Source: Idiomarina ramblicola (GTDB taxonomy: Bacteria > Pseudomonadota > Gammaproteobacteria > Enterobacterales > Alteromonadaceae). From it: a DNA stretch of 64,000 nucleotides. The notes under the pieces are model-generated. The model did not search any database. It worked only from the letters and a program-made list of their open reading frames with translations, and was not told the origin of the DNA. Made by a program: the position numbers and the translations under genes. The stretch spans positions 1 to 64,000 of the forward strand of contig NZ_PIQC01000010.1 of the NCBI RefSeq assembly GCF_003987255.1, read 5' to 3'. Below, in pieces: positions 8,397-18,438 of this stretch (position 1 is its first letter; every line of letters starts with the position of its first letter).

Positions 8397-10073
8397 TTAC
8401 TTCGTATCCAGCATGGGTAAATCGAGCCCTTGTTCGCGGGCGCAGTTTTTCGCAATATCGTATCCGGCATCGGCATGGCGCATAACGCCCGTACCCGGGT
8501 CGTTCCACAGCACGCGACTTAAGCGCTTGTCGGCTTCTTCGGTACCGTCGGCCACAATCACCACACCTGCATGTTGTGAGTAACCCATACCCACGCCACC
8601 GCCGTGATGCAAACTAACCCAGGTCGCGCCGCCGGCAGTATTCAGCAACGCATTCAGCAACGGCCAGTCCGATACTGCATCAGAGCCATCCTGCATTGCT
8701 TCGGTTTCACGGTTGGGGCTGGCAACTGAGCCAGAATCGAGATGATCACGACCAATAACGACCGGCGCTTTTAACTCGCCGCTTTTAACCATGTCGTTAA
8801 ACGCGCGGGCAATGCGGGCACGGTCTTTCAGGCCAATCCAGCAAATACGTGACGGCAAGCCCTGGAAGCTAATCCGTTCTTTGGCCATATCCAGCCAGTT
8901 GTGTAAGTGCTCGTTATCCGGGATCAGCTCTTTCACTTTCTGATCGGTCTTGTAGATGTCTTCCGGGTCACCCGACAGAGCCACCCAGCGGAAGGGACCA
9001 ATACCTTCGCAGAACAACGGACGAATATAAGCCGGCACGAAACCCGGGAAGTCAAAGGCGTTATCCACACCAACGTCTTTGGCCATCTGCCGAATGTTGT
9101 TACCGTAATCCAGTACCGCAGCGCCTTCGTTCTGGAAGTGCAGCATAGCCCGCACCTGCACCGCCATGGACTCTTTCGCCGCCTTTACCGTGCTGCCGGC
9201 ATCGCTTTCCTGCTTGGCTTTGTATTCATCCAGTGTCCAGCCCTGTGGCAAATAACCATGCAGAGGGTCGTGGGCAGAGGTCTGGTCAGTGACCACGTCC
9301 GGCGTTACGCCGCGCTGTTGTAATTCCGCATAAACGTCAGCGGCGTTACCCAGTAACCCCACTGAAATGGCTTCGCCTTTCGCCATGGCGTCATTCATCA
9401 GCTTTAACGCATCGTCCAGATTAGTGGCCTTATGATCCACATAGCCGGTACGCAAACGGAAGTCGATGCGCGACTCGTCACATTCAACCGCCAGCATACA
9501 GAAACCGGCCATAGTTGCCGCTAATGGTTGAGCACCGCCCATGCCACCAAGACCGCCAGTGAGTACCCACTTACCTTTGGCATCACCGTTAAAGTGCTGA
9601 CGCGAAACCGAACCAAAGGTTTCGTAAGTACCCTGCACAATGCCTTGCGAACCAATGTAGATCCATGAGCCGGCGGTCATCTGGCCGTACATCATCAGGC
9701 CTTTTTTATCCAGCTCGTTAAAGTGCTCCCAATTCGCCCATTCCGGCACCAGGTTAGAGTTAGCAATCAGCACACGCGGCGCGTCTTCGTGCGTAGGGAA
9801 AACCCCCACCGGCTTACCGGACTGAATCAGCAGCGACTCGGTAGGTTTCATTCGCTCTAACGTCTCAATAATCTTGTCATAGCATTCCCAGCTGCGCGCA
9901 GCACGCCCGATACCACCATAAACGACCAGTGCCTGTGGGTGTTCGGCAACTTCGTCATCCAGGTTGTTCATTAGCATCCGCTTTGCAGCTTCTACCTGCC
10001 AGTTGCAGGTGGTTAGCTCAGTTCCATGAGGTGCGCTTATCTTGCGACTTTTATCCAGACGGGTGAATGACAT
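8397..10073 (-). CDS. hutU: Urocanate hydratase
   Basis: This 558-residue NAD+-dependent enzyme hydrates urocanate to imidazolonepropionate, the second hut step. Conserved stretches include [12 protein letters not shown], the nucleotide-binding [30 protein letters not shown] and the C-terminal [18 protein letters not shown]. Length is typical of the family. It lies between hutC (3-base gap) and hutH (9-base gap), so the three genes almost certainly share a transcript. Confidence 0.98.
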   Translation of the reverse strand: MSFTRLDKSRKISAPHGTELTTCNWQVEAAKRMLMNNLDDEVAEHPQALVVYGGIGRAARSWECYDKIIETLERMKPTESLLIQSGKPVGVFPTHEDAPRVLIANSNLVPEWANWEHFNELDKKGLMMYGQMTAGSWIYIGSQGIVQGTYETFGSVSRQHFNGDAKGKWVLTGGLGGMGGAQPLAATMAGFCMLAVECDESRIDFRLRTGYVDHKATNLDDALKLMNDAMAKGEAISVGLLGNAADVYAELQQRGVTPDVVTDQTSAHDPLHGYLPQGWTLDEYKAKQESDAGSTVKAAKESMAVQVRAMLHFQNEGAAVLDYGNNIRQMAKDVGVDNAFDFPGFVPAYIRPLFCEGIGPFRWVALSGDPEDIYKTDQKVKELIPDNEHLHNWLDMAKERISFQGLPSRICWIGLKDRARIARAFNDMVKSGELKAPVVIGRDHLDSGSVASPNRETEAMQDGSDAVSDWPLLNALLNTAGGATWVSLHHGGGVGMGYSQHAGVVIVADGTEEADKRLSRVLWNDPGTGVMRHADAGYDIAKNCAREQGLDLPMLDTK

Positions 10074-10076
10074 GAC

Positions 10077-10778
10077 TTACTCCTTAAAGGTTAAATGGCC
10101 GCCTAACTTAAACCGGGAACCAGGGTGAGTCAGTGTGGCAAAGGTGACCACACCGCCTGAGCTCCAGGTACGGCGCAAAATTCTGAGACAAGGTTCGTGA
10201 CGGTCGATATTTAAGTATTGGCATATCGTGCTGACCGGCAGAATAGCTTCAATTTGGTGACTGGCTTCGGTCAGCGGACTGACTACGCATAAATATTCGT
10301 GCGGAGTGACCTTGCTGTAATCTTGTTTAAGATAATCGGGAACCAGTTTCGGGTTCACAAAACGCTCTTCAAGCTGAACCGGCTGGTCGTTTTCATAGTG
10401 GGTGATCAACGAATGAAAAACCGGGCTGCCTTCTTCCAGTTCCAGCGCTTCGGCTATTTGAACGGTTGCTGGCTGCTCTTTTAGCAGGTGTACTTTGGCA
10501 CGGTAACCGTGCCCGCGCGAACGCACTTCATCGGCGATGTTGCGAATGGCCATAAACGAGGTTTGTGACTTTATTGGGGCAACGTAAGTGCCTGACCCCT
10601 GAGTTCTTATCACCAAACCTTCATCCGCTAACTCCTGCAACGCTCTACGAGCGGTCATGCGACTCACCGAGAACTGCGTAGATAACGCATTTTCAGAACT
10701 GACAGGGTGGTTTTCAGGCCACTCACCGGATTCTATCTTCAGATAAATGTGCTGTTTTATCTTTGAAAATTTATTCAT
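10077..10778 (-). CDS. hutC: Histidine utilization repressor HutC (GntR family)
   Basis: This 233-residue GntR/HutC-subfamily regulator has an N-terminal winged helix (NHPVSSENALSTQFSVSRMTARRALQELADEGLVIRTQGSGTYV, about residues 20-65) and a C-terminal UTRA ligand-binding domain (LEEGSPVFHSLITHYENDQPVQLEERFVNP). HutC proteins repress hut genes and are released by urocanate. It is first in the minus-strand hutC-U-H unit and divergent from hutI. A HutC-like operator lies in the 122-base gap, so it should regulate itself and both flanking units. Confidence 0.96.
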   Translation of the reverse strand: MNKFSKIKQHIYLKIESGEWPENHPVSSENALSTQFSVSRMTARRALQELADEGLVIRTQGSGTYVAPIKSQTSFMAIRNIADEVRSRGHGYRAKVHLLKEQPATVQIAEALELEEGSPVFHSLITHYENDQPVQLEERFVNPKLVPDYLKQDYSKVTPHEYLCVVSPLTEASHQIEAILPVSTICQYLNIDRHEPCLRILRRTWSSGGVVTFATLTHPGSRFKLGGHLTFKE

Positions 10779-10841
10779 CCCGACCCCAACAATGAATGAT
10801 ACGACACGATGCGTTTGAGGGTAAAAGTCTAGTTCAGAATA

Positions 10842-10855
10842 ATTGTCTATACAAG
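10842..10855. promoter_or_regulatory. HutC-like operator
   Basis: ATTGTCTATACAAG is a near-palindrome matching the TTGTATATACAA-type site used by HutC repressors. It lies between the divergent hutC and hutI starts, about 46 bases before the hutI ATG, well placed to repress both promoters. The match was made by eye. Confidence 0.65.
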
Positions 10856-10900
10856 TTACTTTTGCTATTCTTTTATCAGAACCAACCTTTAAGGACTGTT

Positions 10901-12127
10901 ATGCAACGCATAGAAAATATCAACGCAGCAACCATGACCGGTGACCAGGGCTATGGCCTGATCCAGGACGCTACAGTCATTATCAATAAAGGAAAAATTG
11001 AGTTTGTGGGTGCCGCTTTTGAGGCCCCCGCCACCCCAACGGCGCAAGTTATTGACGGGAACGGCGGGTTGCTGACCCCGGGACTCATCGACTGCCATAC
11101 CCATTTGGTGTGGGCCGGTTCGCGTGCGAACGAATTCGCTCAACGCTTGCATGGTGCCAGCTATCAGGAAATTGCCGAGCAGGGCGGCGGCATAAAAAGC
11201 ACCGTTAAAGCCACTCGCGAGGCGTCACAGGAAAAGCTATTAACACTGGCTTTAGAACGAGCGGAAGCGCTGATGTCGCAAGGCGTTACCAGCATTGAAG
11301 TGAAATCCGGTTACGGGCTGGACTTAGAAAACGAGCGTAAACAATTAACCGTAGCGCGTCAGTTAGCCGAACAGCTACCGGTGAACATAAAGACCACGCT
11401 ACTGGCAGCGCATGCCGTGCCGCCAGAGTTCAAGGATAACGCCGACGGTTATATCGATGAAATTATCCAAAACATTCTGCCAACTCTGGCGAACGAAGGC
11501 CTGGTCGATGCCGTTGATGCTTTCTGCGAAAGTATCGGCTTCAGCCCGGCACAAACTGAAAAAGTGTTTAAAGCCGCAAAAGAGTTGGGGCTCCCTATTA
11601 AGCTTCATGCAGAGCAGATCACGAATCAAAAAGGCGCAAAGCTGGCCGCAGATTACCAGGCGTTATCGGCTGACCACCTCGAGCAACTCGATGAAGAGGG
11701 CGTTAAGGCCATGGCCGCCAATGATACGGTAGCGGTGTTATTGCCGGGCGCATTTTATTTTCTGCGCGATACCCAAAAGCCGCCGATTGAATTACTGCGA
11801 AAACACGGCGTTCCCATGGCCATCGCTACCGATGCAAACCCGGGCTCTTCGCCTATTCACAACCTACCGTTAATGCTGCAAATGGCCGCTACCTTCTTCC
11901 ACATGACACCGGAAGAATGCTTGCGCGGAGTAACGGTTAATGCTGCCAAGGCCTTAGGCGAGAAAAAACGCGGTGTTATTGCCGAAGGTTGTTTTGCTGA
12001 TTTAGCACTATGGGGTTGTCAGGACGCCGCCGAGCTCACTTACCAGTTTGGCGTAAACCCGCTACAAACCTTATGGTTTAACGGCGTCGCTCACGACCGT
12101 GTAAGTAAGCCGTGGTTAGCTCGCTAA
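10901..12127 (+). CDS. hutI: Imidazolonepropionase
   Basis: I placed the start at MQRIENINAATM, preceded by AAGGA; the 35-codon upstream extension has no family counterpart and covers the HutC operator. The resulting 408-residue metal-dependent amidohydrolase opens imidazolonepropionate to N-formimidoyl-glutamate, the third hut step. Metal and substrate motifs are visible: DCHTHLVWAGSR, a KLHAEQ histidine and the IATDANPGSSP aspartate loop. It is divergent from hutC, and its 3' end overlaps the opposing hutG gene by 50 bases. Confidence 0.97.
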   Translation: MQRIENINAATMTGDQGYGLIQDATVIINKGKIEFVGAAFEAPATPTAQVIDGNGGLLTPGLIDCHTHLVWAGSRANEFAQRLHGASYQEIAEQGGGIKSTVKATREASQEKLLTLALERAEALMSQGVTSIEVKSGYGLDLENERKQLTVARQLAEQLPVNIKTTLLAAHAVPPEFKDNADGYIDEIIQNILPTLANEGLVDAVDAFCESIGFSPAQTEKVFKAAKELGLPIKLHAEQITNQKGAKLAADYQALSADHLEQLDEEGVKAMAANDTVAVLLPGAFYFLRDTQKPPIELLRKHGVPMAIATDANPGSSPIHNLPLMLQMAATFFHMTPEECLRGVTVNAAKALGEKKRGVIAEGCFADLALWGCQDAAELTYQFGVNPLQTLWFNGVAHDRVSKPWLAR

Positions 12128-13127
12128 GCAACTGTCCGCAAATTTTCATGCCTTCGTCGAAGCCCGCACTGCACAATGACGGTGCGGCTTCTGCAAGGTG
12201 CAGATAACGTGCTTCGCTCACCTCAGCCAGGCGTTTAACATATTGAAAACCCTGCCCCAGACTCAAACCGACATAATTCACGGCGCTGGCAGGCACCGCA
12301 TTTAACGAATCCACATCCACTTCAATGCCCAGTGGACGCTGCCAGGACACCGCTTTTGCCACCACTTCGTCCATCACTTCAGCAAATGGACGTTCGTATA
12401 AGCGGTGCAGCGTATGGTAACGCATACCAGCGTCCTGCAGTTGGCGCAGACTACTGGCGGAGTTTTTGCCCTGATGCAGACCAACAATATGATAAAACTC
12501 CAGCGCACCTTCCATATAAGCGTAGCTAAAGCCGTTACCGGAATGGCGGCCCTCACGCGGACGAAAGTCTGCATGCGGATCTAAGTTCACTGCACCACAG
12601 GCCTCATTGGTAACTTTATGCAGGCTTTTTAAAAGTGGGTAAGCGTTATTGTGGCCACCGCCAATAACAATCACTTCAAAACCTTGCTCAAACAGCGGCG
12701 TCAGCACTTTTTCCACCCGCGCATCAACCTGCGCGCAAAGTTCGCGTAAAGTTGCTAAATCGTGTGCGTTTGAGGCATCCAGTTCAGCGGCTTGGGCATT
12801 TAAGTCGTCACAGTTAACGGCACCAACCAGCAGCAATTCATGCGTGGAAAGCAAGCCGGTTTTCTGCAGGTTCAAAAAGCTCTTTAGAAATGACTGCCAG
12901 CCATCGTCAGCACCTGCGCGGCCAAGATTCGCGCGCACACCAATACTTTCCGGAATGCCGACTAAGGCAACGCGCTGACCATCTTCCCAGGCTGAAACCA
13001 GACTCTCTTCATAAGTTCCCTGTTCAGACAGAACACGGATAGCCTGACCAATTTTTGTTTCTTGCTCGCGTACCGTCACCCATTTTGCCGGGTCGGTTAG
13101 TTCTAAAAAAGAAATCTCACTCATCAT
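12078..13127 (-). CDS. hutG: Formimidoylglutamase
   Basis: This 349-residue ureohydrolase-fold enzyme is expected to split N-formimidoyl-L-glutamate into glutamate and formamide, the last step of the short hut pathway. Arginase-family metal-binding motifs are present in order: [28 protein letters not shown] and [14 protein letters not shown]. Two adjacent Met codons are possible starts. It is not in the main hut unit but begins within the last 4 bases of rraA, so it is translationally coupled to that gene. Its last 50 bases overlap the convergent hutI. Confidence 0.93.
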   Translation of the reverse strand: MMSEISFLELTDPAKWVTVREQETKIGQAIRVLSEQGTYEESLVSAWEDGQRVALVGIPESIGVRANLGRAGADDGWQSFLKSFLNLQKTGLLSTHELLLVGAVNCDDLNAQAAELDASNAHDLATLRELCAQVDARVEKVLTPLFEQGFEVIVIGGGHNNAYPLLKSLHKVTNEACGAVNLDPHADFRPREGRHSGNGFSYAYMEGALEFYHIVGLHQGKNSASSLRQLQDAGMRYHTLHRLYERPFAEVMDEVVAKAVSWQRPLGIEVDVDSLNAVPASAVNYVGLSLGQGFQYVKRLAEVSEARYLHLAEAAPSLCSAGFDEGMKICGQLLSELTTAYLHGRERRR

Positions 13128-13609
13128 TCAATATCTAATGGTTCCGGAGACAAGATGACACCCGTGGTATCAATGTAGAGGTGATCATCGGGCAAAAAGG
13201 TGACGCCACCAAAGTTAACTGGCACATTCAGCTCACCAACACCTTCGCTAATCGCACCCACAGGAATCGAAGCAACACCAAGAATACCAATATCCAGCTC
13301 TTCCAGTGCGTCGACTTCGCGCACCGCGCCATAACAGACGATGCCTTCCCAGTCGTTATCCATGGCCTGCTCTGCTATGGCAGCATCAATCAGCGCCCGG
13401 CGTGACGAGCCGCCACCGTCAATCAGCAAAATCTTACCACCACCGTCGGCAGCGACAGTTTCTTCAATCAGTCCTTTGTCTTCATGGCATTTAATAATAA
13501 CCAGACGACCGCCAAAAGAACCGCGGCCTCCATAAGACTCAAACATGGGTTCAACGACATCGACCATATCGGGGTATAAATCGCAAAGTTCTGAAGTGTT
13601 GTATTCCAT
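13124..13609 (-). CDS. rraA: Ribonuclease E activity regulator RraA
   Basis: I chose the Met of [14 protein letters not shown] because E. coli RraA begins MKYDTSELCDIY; the longer 184-residue reading is not conserved. The 161-residue protein has [51 protein letters not shown] and the C-terminal [10 protein letters not shown], all nearly identical to E. coli RraA. RraA binds RNase E and inhibits mRNA decay. In E. coli rraA follows hslVU-menA; here it is followed with a 4-base overlap by hutG, an unusual partner. Confidence 0.97.
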   Translation of the reverse strand: MEYNTSELCDLYPDMVDVVEPMFESYGGRGSFGGRLVIIKCHEDKGLIEETVAADGGGKILLIDGGGSSRRALIDAAIAEQAMDNDWEGIVCYGAVREVDALEELDIGILGVASIPVGAISEGVGELNVPVNFGGVTFLPDDHLYIDTTGVILSPEPLDIE

Positions 13610-13770
13610 GATTGTATTCCTGACGTTGCTATAGCAGTAACTGGCAGTATACCTGCTATCCGGCAAGGACAAAAGCACGTCAGACAGAGGTAACGAAACC
13701 CTTGAATTATAGAATAAAAACCCGTTTAATCTAACTCACTATAATAATAATAAAGTGAATCACTATTTTC

Positions 13771-15840
13771 ATGCCTCAGCTTGACCTAATGACCAGTCTG
13801 GCGATAGAGACGTTTGCGCATGCCATACAGGCAATTTTCCTTATCGGATTCGCGTCGCTGTTAATGTATTACCATCGCTACTACCAGCGTGATTACCTGC
13901 GCTACTGGTCCTTCGCCTGTTTTGCTTTTGGCCCCAGCGAATTGATCCGGGCCGCTCTTGCCGGTAGTGCAATGATCGCTCCCGAGTCAGCTCTTAGCTG
14001 GTCGGGCGGTTTACAAGGCGTTGCATTAACTTTCCAGTATCTTGCCATTGCTTTCATTGCTCTGGGCGCAAGTTGTGCTGCCTTTAACAGTAGGCCGCAA
14101 ACATACTGGCAATACGTCGCTTACGCGGTCTCGCTCATCAGCGGCATTATTTCTTATTTTTGGCTGGAACCGACAATTAGCTACGTTGGCAGTACGCCTA
14201 ATGCCGGCTTTATGCGCTTTTTGGTCACCGGCGCGGCTCTGCTGATTATTGGCCTATTTATGTGGCGAAAATTAGGAAGCGGAATTGGTCCTAAACTGGT
14301 ATCCGGCGGCTTTTTCAGCATTGGTATAAAAAACTTTTTGGTGCTCAGTGTCATACTGTCACTACCCGCCAACGCCGTTGACTGGGTTTTAAGTTTTCAG
14401 GCGCTGTTAACGGTTATCATTATTGCGGTGGTTATCGTTGGCGTCATCATCTGGTTACTGGAATCTGAGCGCAATACAGCCGTCCGCGCCATCCAGAGAG
14501 CCGAATACCTGCACACACACGATGCTCTTACCGGGGTCTCCAACCGCGCCCAACTGGTAAGCAAAATTCCATTGTTCATTGAATATTGCCGCAGCAATAA
14601 TCGTCATTTAACCATTATGCTGGTGGGCGTTAGTCGTTTTAAAGTGGTGAATGAAAACATCGGTATTCGTGGTGGCGATCAGGTGTTAAAAGAAATTGCC
14701 CGGCGCCTGCAAAATTTCAATAAACAGCCGCTGACGGTGTCACGCATTAGCGGTGATGTTTTTGCCATTGCCTTTGATCACCTCAAAAACCGGAGTCTCA
14801 TACAAGACCTGGCGACCGAGCTTCAGGACACGCTAAACGAGCCAATCGAAGTTGGCGAAAAGACACTCAGCATTGCCGCTGGCGTTGGTATTGCGCGCTA
14901 TCCGCAGCACGGCAGTCGCTCAGAAGTCTTACTCAATAAAGCCACCATTGCGTTAACCCAGGCTAAGCAGTCACATCAGCCGACCATTACCGTCTACGAG
15001 CGCGGAATGGATGAAATGTACGCCTACCTGGTTGATATGGAACCAGTTTTGCGTAAGGCCATGAGGGAAAATGAGTTCACTTTGTACCTTCAGCCCCAGT
15101 TTGACTTCGACCACCAACAACTTTGTGGTTTTGAAGCTCTTATTCGCTGGCAACACCCTGAACGAGGCTTACTCAGCCCGGCAGAATTCCTGCCTTACAT
15201 TGAGCAGTTAGGGCTCTCAACAGAACTGGATGACTGGGTGCTGAATCAGGCGGCGGCCATTCTTACCTCCTGGAAACAGAAATTCGGTTTCTGCTGGCCC
15301 ATCGCCGTTAACCTGTCGGCGCCGCAGTTTCAGCATTTTCAGTTGATTGAAAAAATGCAGCGGTTACTGGAAGACTACAATATTTCGCCCGAATGGCTGG
15401 AGCTCGAAATTACCGAGAACGTCGCTATGTCGGACTTACACAACGGCATGAGTGTTATCCAGCGCCTACGGGAAATGGGTTTTGGTATTTCTATTGACGA
15501 CTTCGGTACCGGCCACTCTTCTCTGGCTTACCTTCGCTCCCTGCCCATCAATAAAATTAAGATTGATCGCAGCTTTGTCAGTGAACTGCAACAAAACAAC
15601 AACGATGCGACTATTTTAAAAGCCATGATCCGCTTATCTCATGGTTTAGGAAAACGAGTGATTGCTGAAGGAATTGAAACCGAAGAACAGCAGGATATGT
15701 TGCAAAAGCTGGGCTGTGACATGATGCAGGGCTATTTTTACTCACCGCCAATGCGCCTGCAATTCGCCGAGCAATTCATTGAGCGCCAAATTCAGAGCAA
15801 TAAAAAGCCGTTGCCTCCGGGAGAGTTTGCAACGGCTTAA
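13771..15840 (+). CDS. Membrane GGDEF/EAL protein, probable c-di-GMP phosphodiesterase
   Basis: This 689-residue protein has an N-terminal block of about seven transmembrane helices (residues ~10-230), a GGDEF domain (~250-410) and an EAL domain (~430-675). The GGDEF signature is degraded to ISGDVF near residue 325, so cyclase activity is unlikely. The EAL domain keeps FEALIRW (~453), ELEITENV and the loop DDFGTGHSS (~575), all expected of an active phosphodiesterase. The degenerate GGDEF may serve as a GTP-binding regulatory module, as in several characterised tandem proteins. It is monocistronic, and its last codons contain the terminator of the convergent hslU. Confidence 0.92.
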   Translation: MPQLDLMTSLAIETFAHAIQAIFLIGFASLLMYYHRYYQRDYLRYWSFACFAFGPSELIRAALAGSAMIAPESALSWSGGLQGVALTFQYLAIAFIALGASCAAFNSRPQTYWQYVAYAVSLISGIISYFWLEPTISYVGSTPNAGFMRFLVTGAALLIIGLFMWRKLGSGIGPKLVSGGFFSIGIKNFLVLSVILSLPANAVDWVLSFQALLTVIIIAVVIVGVIIWLLESERNTAVRAIQRAEYLHTHDALTGVSNRAQLVSKIPLFIEYCRSNNRHLTIMLVGVSRFKVVNENIGIRGGDQVLKEIARRLQNFNKQPLTVSRISGDVFAIAFDHLKNRSLIQDLATELQDTLNEPIEVGEKTLSIAAGVGIARYPQHGSRSEVLLNKATIALTQAKQSHQPTITVYERGMDEMYAYLVDMEPVLRKAMRENEFTLYLQPQFDFDHQQLCGFEALIRWQHPERGLLSPAEFLPYIEQLGLSTELDDWVLNQAAAILTSWKQKFGFCWPIAVNLSAPQFQHFQLIEKMQRLLEDYNISPEWLELEITENVAMSDLHNGMSVIQRLREMGFGISIDDFGTGHSSLAYLRSLPINKIKIDRSFVSELQQNNNDATILKAMIRLSHGLGKRVIAEGIETEEQQDMLQKLGCDMMQGYFYSPPMRLQFAEQFIERQIQSNKKPLPPGEFATA
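15805..15838 (-). terminator. Terminator of the hslVU unit, inside the convergent gene
   Basis: A perfect 10-bp stem (AAGCCGTTGC with GCAACGGCTT) and a 14-base loop lie over the last codons and stop of the GGDEF/EAL gene. Read on the minus strand, downstream of hslU, the stem is followed by TTTTTATTG, a good intrinsic terminator. On the plus strand the T tract is poor. Confidence 0.75.
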
Positions 15841-15861
15841 GTTTCTTAGCAATCAGCGCGT

Positions 15862-17223
15862 TTACAGGATGAAGCGGCTTAAATCTTCGTCCTGTGACAG
15901 TTCACCGACATGCTCATTGACGTAATCCGCATCAATGGTCAGCTTTTCGCCATTGTGGTCAGTTGCATGAAACGAAATTTCTTCCATCAACCGTTCCAGT
16001 ACTGTGTGTAAACGGCGCGCACCGATGTTTTCTGTGGTTTCGTTCACATGGAATGCCACTTCGGCTATACGCTGAATACCTTCTTCAGTAAAGCTTACCT
16101 CAACCCCTTCGGTGTTCAGCAGAGCGTGATACTGAGTGGTCAACGACGCACTCGGCTCGGTCAGAATGCGAACAAAGTCGCCACTGGTCAGTGCTTCCAG
16201 CTCAACCCGAATAGGCAGACGGCCCTGAAGTTCCGGAATAAGGTCAGACGGCTTACTCATCTGGAAAGCACCAGAAGCAATAAACAGAATATGATCGGTC
16301 TTGATCATACCGTGCTTGGTATTCACCGTTGTGCCTTCAACCAAAGGCAGTAAGTCGCGCTGCACACCTTCGCGGGAAACGTCCGGGCCACTGGTATCAC
16401 CACGCTTACAAATCTTGTCAATTTCATCTAAAAAGACAATGCCGTTCTGCTCAACGGACTCAATCGCCGCTTCTTTTACGTCGTCAGGATTCAGCAGCTT
16501 GGCCGCCTCTTCATCAACCAACTGTTTGTAAGCGTCTTTAATGCGCATTTTGCGCGCCTTGGTTTTGTCGTTGCCCATGTTCTGGAACATGTTCTGCAAT
16601 TGCGACGTCATTTCCTCCATGCCCGGCGGTGCCATAATCTCGACACCCATTTGCGGCATGGCTAAATCAATTTCAATTTCTTTGTCGTCCAGCTGGCCTT
16701 CACGCAACTTCTTACGGAATATCTGACGCGTACCACGCTCATCTTCATTGCCTGTGTTTTCACCGTCTTCCTGCTGTTGCTGAGCCCAACCAGAAGAAGA
16801 CTTCTTCGCCGGTGGCAGCAATACATCCAGAATACGCTCTTCCGCCGCTTCTTCAGCGCGATAACGTACCTTTTGCATCATCTCTTCACGGGTTTGCTTC
16901 ACTGCCACGTCAGTTAAGTCTTTAATAATGGATTCAATTTCTTTACCCACATAACCCACTTCCGTGAATTTGGTCGCTTCCACTTTAATGAAAGGCGCTT
17001 TGGCCAGTTTGGCCAGGCGACGGGCAATTTCGGTTTTACCCACACCCGTAGGGCCTATCATTAAGATATTTTTAGGCGTGACTTCCTGACGCAGCTCGTC
17101 ATCCAGCTGCATCCGGCGCCAGCGATTACGCAGAGCAACGGCCACAGCGCGTTTGGCTTTATCCTGACCAATAATATGTCGGTTTAATTCGTCTACAATT
17201 TCTCTTGGGGTCATCTCAGACAT
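15862..17223 (-). CDS. hslU: ATP-dependent protease ATPase subunit HslU
   Basis: This AAA+ unfoldase of the HslUV protease has 453 residues from the Met of [10 protein letters not shown], which follows a GGGGAAAA site; an upstream in-frame extension is rejected because it runs into hslV. Visible motifs are Walker A ([14 protein letters not shown]), Walker B ([11 protein letters not shown]), the GYVGKE pore loop and the C-terminal sensor-2 [15 protein letters not shown]. It forms hexamers that feed substrates into HslV. It starts 1 base after the hslV stop codon, as expected of an operon. Confidence 0.98.
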   Translation of the reverse strand: MSEMTPREIVDELNRHIIGQDKAKRAVAVALRNRWRRMQLDDELRQEVTPKNILMIGPTGVGKTEIARRLAKLAKAPFIKVEATKFTEVGYVGKEIESIIKDLTDVAVKQTREEMMQKVRYRAEEAAEERILDVLLPPAKKSSSGWAQQQQEDGENTGNEDERGTRQIFRKKLREGQLDDKEIEIDLAMPQMGVEIMAPPGMEEMTSQLQNMFQNMGNDKTKARKMRIKDAYKQLVDEEAAKLLNPDDVKEAAIESVEQNGIVFLDEIDKICKRGDTSGPDVSREGVQRDLLPLVEGTTVNTKHGMIKTDHILFIASGAFQMSKPSDLIPELQGRLPIRVELEALTSGDFVRILTEPSASLTTQYHALLNTEGVEVSFTEEGIQRIAEVAFHVNETTENIGARRLHTVLERLMEEISFHATDHNGEKLTIDADYVNEHVGELSQDEDLSRFIL

Positions 17224-17224
17224 C

Positions 17225-17782
17225 TTATTTTTTCCCCTGCTTTGTTTTGTCTTCAGCAATAGACTCTTCTTCTTCAATGGTCTGATTGCCGTTGGTGTAC
17301 ACGCAAATATCTCCGGCTATGGTCAGTGCTTTTTGCACAATATCGCGGGCATTTAAATCGGTGTTTTCCAGCAACGCTCTCGCCGCTGACTGGGCAAAAG
17401 GTCCGCCGGAGCCAATCGCAATCAGGTCATTTTCAGGCTGCACAACGTCGCCGTTACCAGTAATAATCAGTGAGGTTTCTTTGTCCGCAACCGCGAGCAG
17501 CGCCTCTAATCGACGCAAAGCCCGGTCGGTACGCCAGTCTTTTGCCAGCTCCACAGCCGCACGCATCAGGTTGCCCTGATGTTGCTCAAGTTTGGATTCA
17601 AAACGTTCAAACAGTGTGAAAGCGTCGGCGGTTCCGCCGGCAAAGCCTGCCAGCACTTTATCGTGGTAAAGACGACGCACTTTGCGTGCATTGCCTTTCA
17701 TTACGGTGTTGCCTAAAGAAACCTGGCCATCACCGCCAATAACAACTTTATCGCCGCGGCGAACAGATACGATAGTAGTCAA
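17225..17782 (-). CDS. hslV: ATP-dependent protease peptidase subunit HslV
   Basis: This 185-residue proteasome-related peptidase has the catalytic N-terminal threonine exposed after Met removal (M-TTIVSVRR). [41 protein letters not shown] and the C-terminal [13 protein letters not shown] are typical. It assembles as a double hexamer capped by HslU. The acidic-basic tail after VYTN is a little longer than in E. coli. It lies between ftsN and hslU in conserved order. Confidence 0.98.
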   Translation of the reverse strand: MTTIVSVRRGDKVVIGGDGQVSLGNTVMKGNARKVRRLYHDKVLAGFAGGTADAFTLFERFESKLEQHQGNLMRAAVELAKDWRTDRALRRLEALLAVADKETSLIITGNGDVVQPENDLIAIGSGGPFAQSAARALLENTDLNARDIVQKALTIAGDICVYTNGNQTIEEEESIAEDKTKQGKK

Positions 17783-17865
17783 ATCAAGACCCTCTTTTTT
17801 GTCTTTGTGACATCAATGACAAGTATTTGAGGGTCTCTATCGCATTTTTCAATGGTTAATATCGA

Positions 17866-18432
17866 CTAATCGATGTTCCAGTTCCATATCGCGCAGCCAA
17901 ACACCTGATTACGCTGCAGTTTATGCCTATCGCGTTCAGCGTCGCGTTTGGTTTCATAAGGACCCAGAATAACCCGGTACCAAAGACCGTTGCTGCCTTC
18001 GGTCGCGCGGACCTGAGATTCCAGCCCCGCCATCGCAATTTGCGCACGCAGCCTTTCTGCATCAGCCTGCTGACGAAAAGAGCCGCATTGCATCAGCTTC
18101 GGTGGCCCCACTTCGCGTTCGGGGACATCCACTTCCACTTCTTTACTTTCCAGCTCTTCAATATAGCGCCAGCGTTCCGCCGATTTTTCGGGTAGTAAGT
18201 CGGCCGGTGGCTGCTGCACATGCGGCTGCTCGACTTCCTCTGACTTACCGCTTATTTGCACCAGAATATAAGTAAATAAGGCAATTAAACCAATGGCAAT
18301 AATAACCACGAACCAAGGGACAGCTTTACGCTCACCAACGGGTTTTGCTCCACGTTGCTGCTTCTTATTGCTTCCCTTTTTCTTAGTCGGCTTACGTTTG
18401 GGCGACTTTGGCTTACGATTCGCGTAATCCAT
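17866..18432 (-). CDS. ftsN: Cell division protein FtsN (SPOR domain)
   Basis: This 188-residue bitopic division protein has a basic cytoplasmic tail (residues 1-37), one transmembrane helix (~38-59) and a C-terminal SPOR domain (~110-188; LMQCGSFRQQADAERLRAQ and WYRVILGPYETKRDAERDR). The periplasmic SAERWRYIEELE at about 84-95 matches the essential activating segment of E. coli FtsN, with Trp88, Tyr90 and Leu94 aligned to its key residues. FtsN triggers septal peptidoglycan synthesis through FtsA and FtsQLB. Its place between argS and hslV supports the assignment; it is shorter than the E. coli protein because the linker is reduced. Confidence 0.94.
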   Translation of the reverse strand: MDYANRKPKSPKRKPTKKKGSNKKQQRGAKPVGERKAVPWFVVIIAIGLIALFTYILVQISGKSEEVEQPHVQQPPADLLPEKSAERWRYIEELESKEVEVDVPEREVGPPKLMQCGSFRQQADAERLRAQIAMAGLESQVRATEGSNGLWYRVILGPYETKRDAERDRHKLQRNQVFGCAIWNWNID

Positions 18433-18438
18433 AGTGCG

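Noticed and set aside
13738-13754. ATAATAATAATAA run upstream of the GGDEF/EAL gene
   Set aside because: A short low-complexity promoter-region tract; too few units to call a functional repeat.
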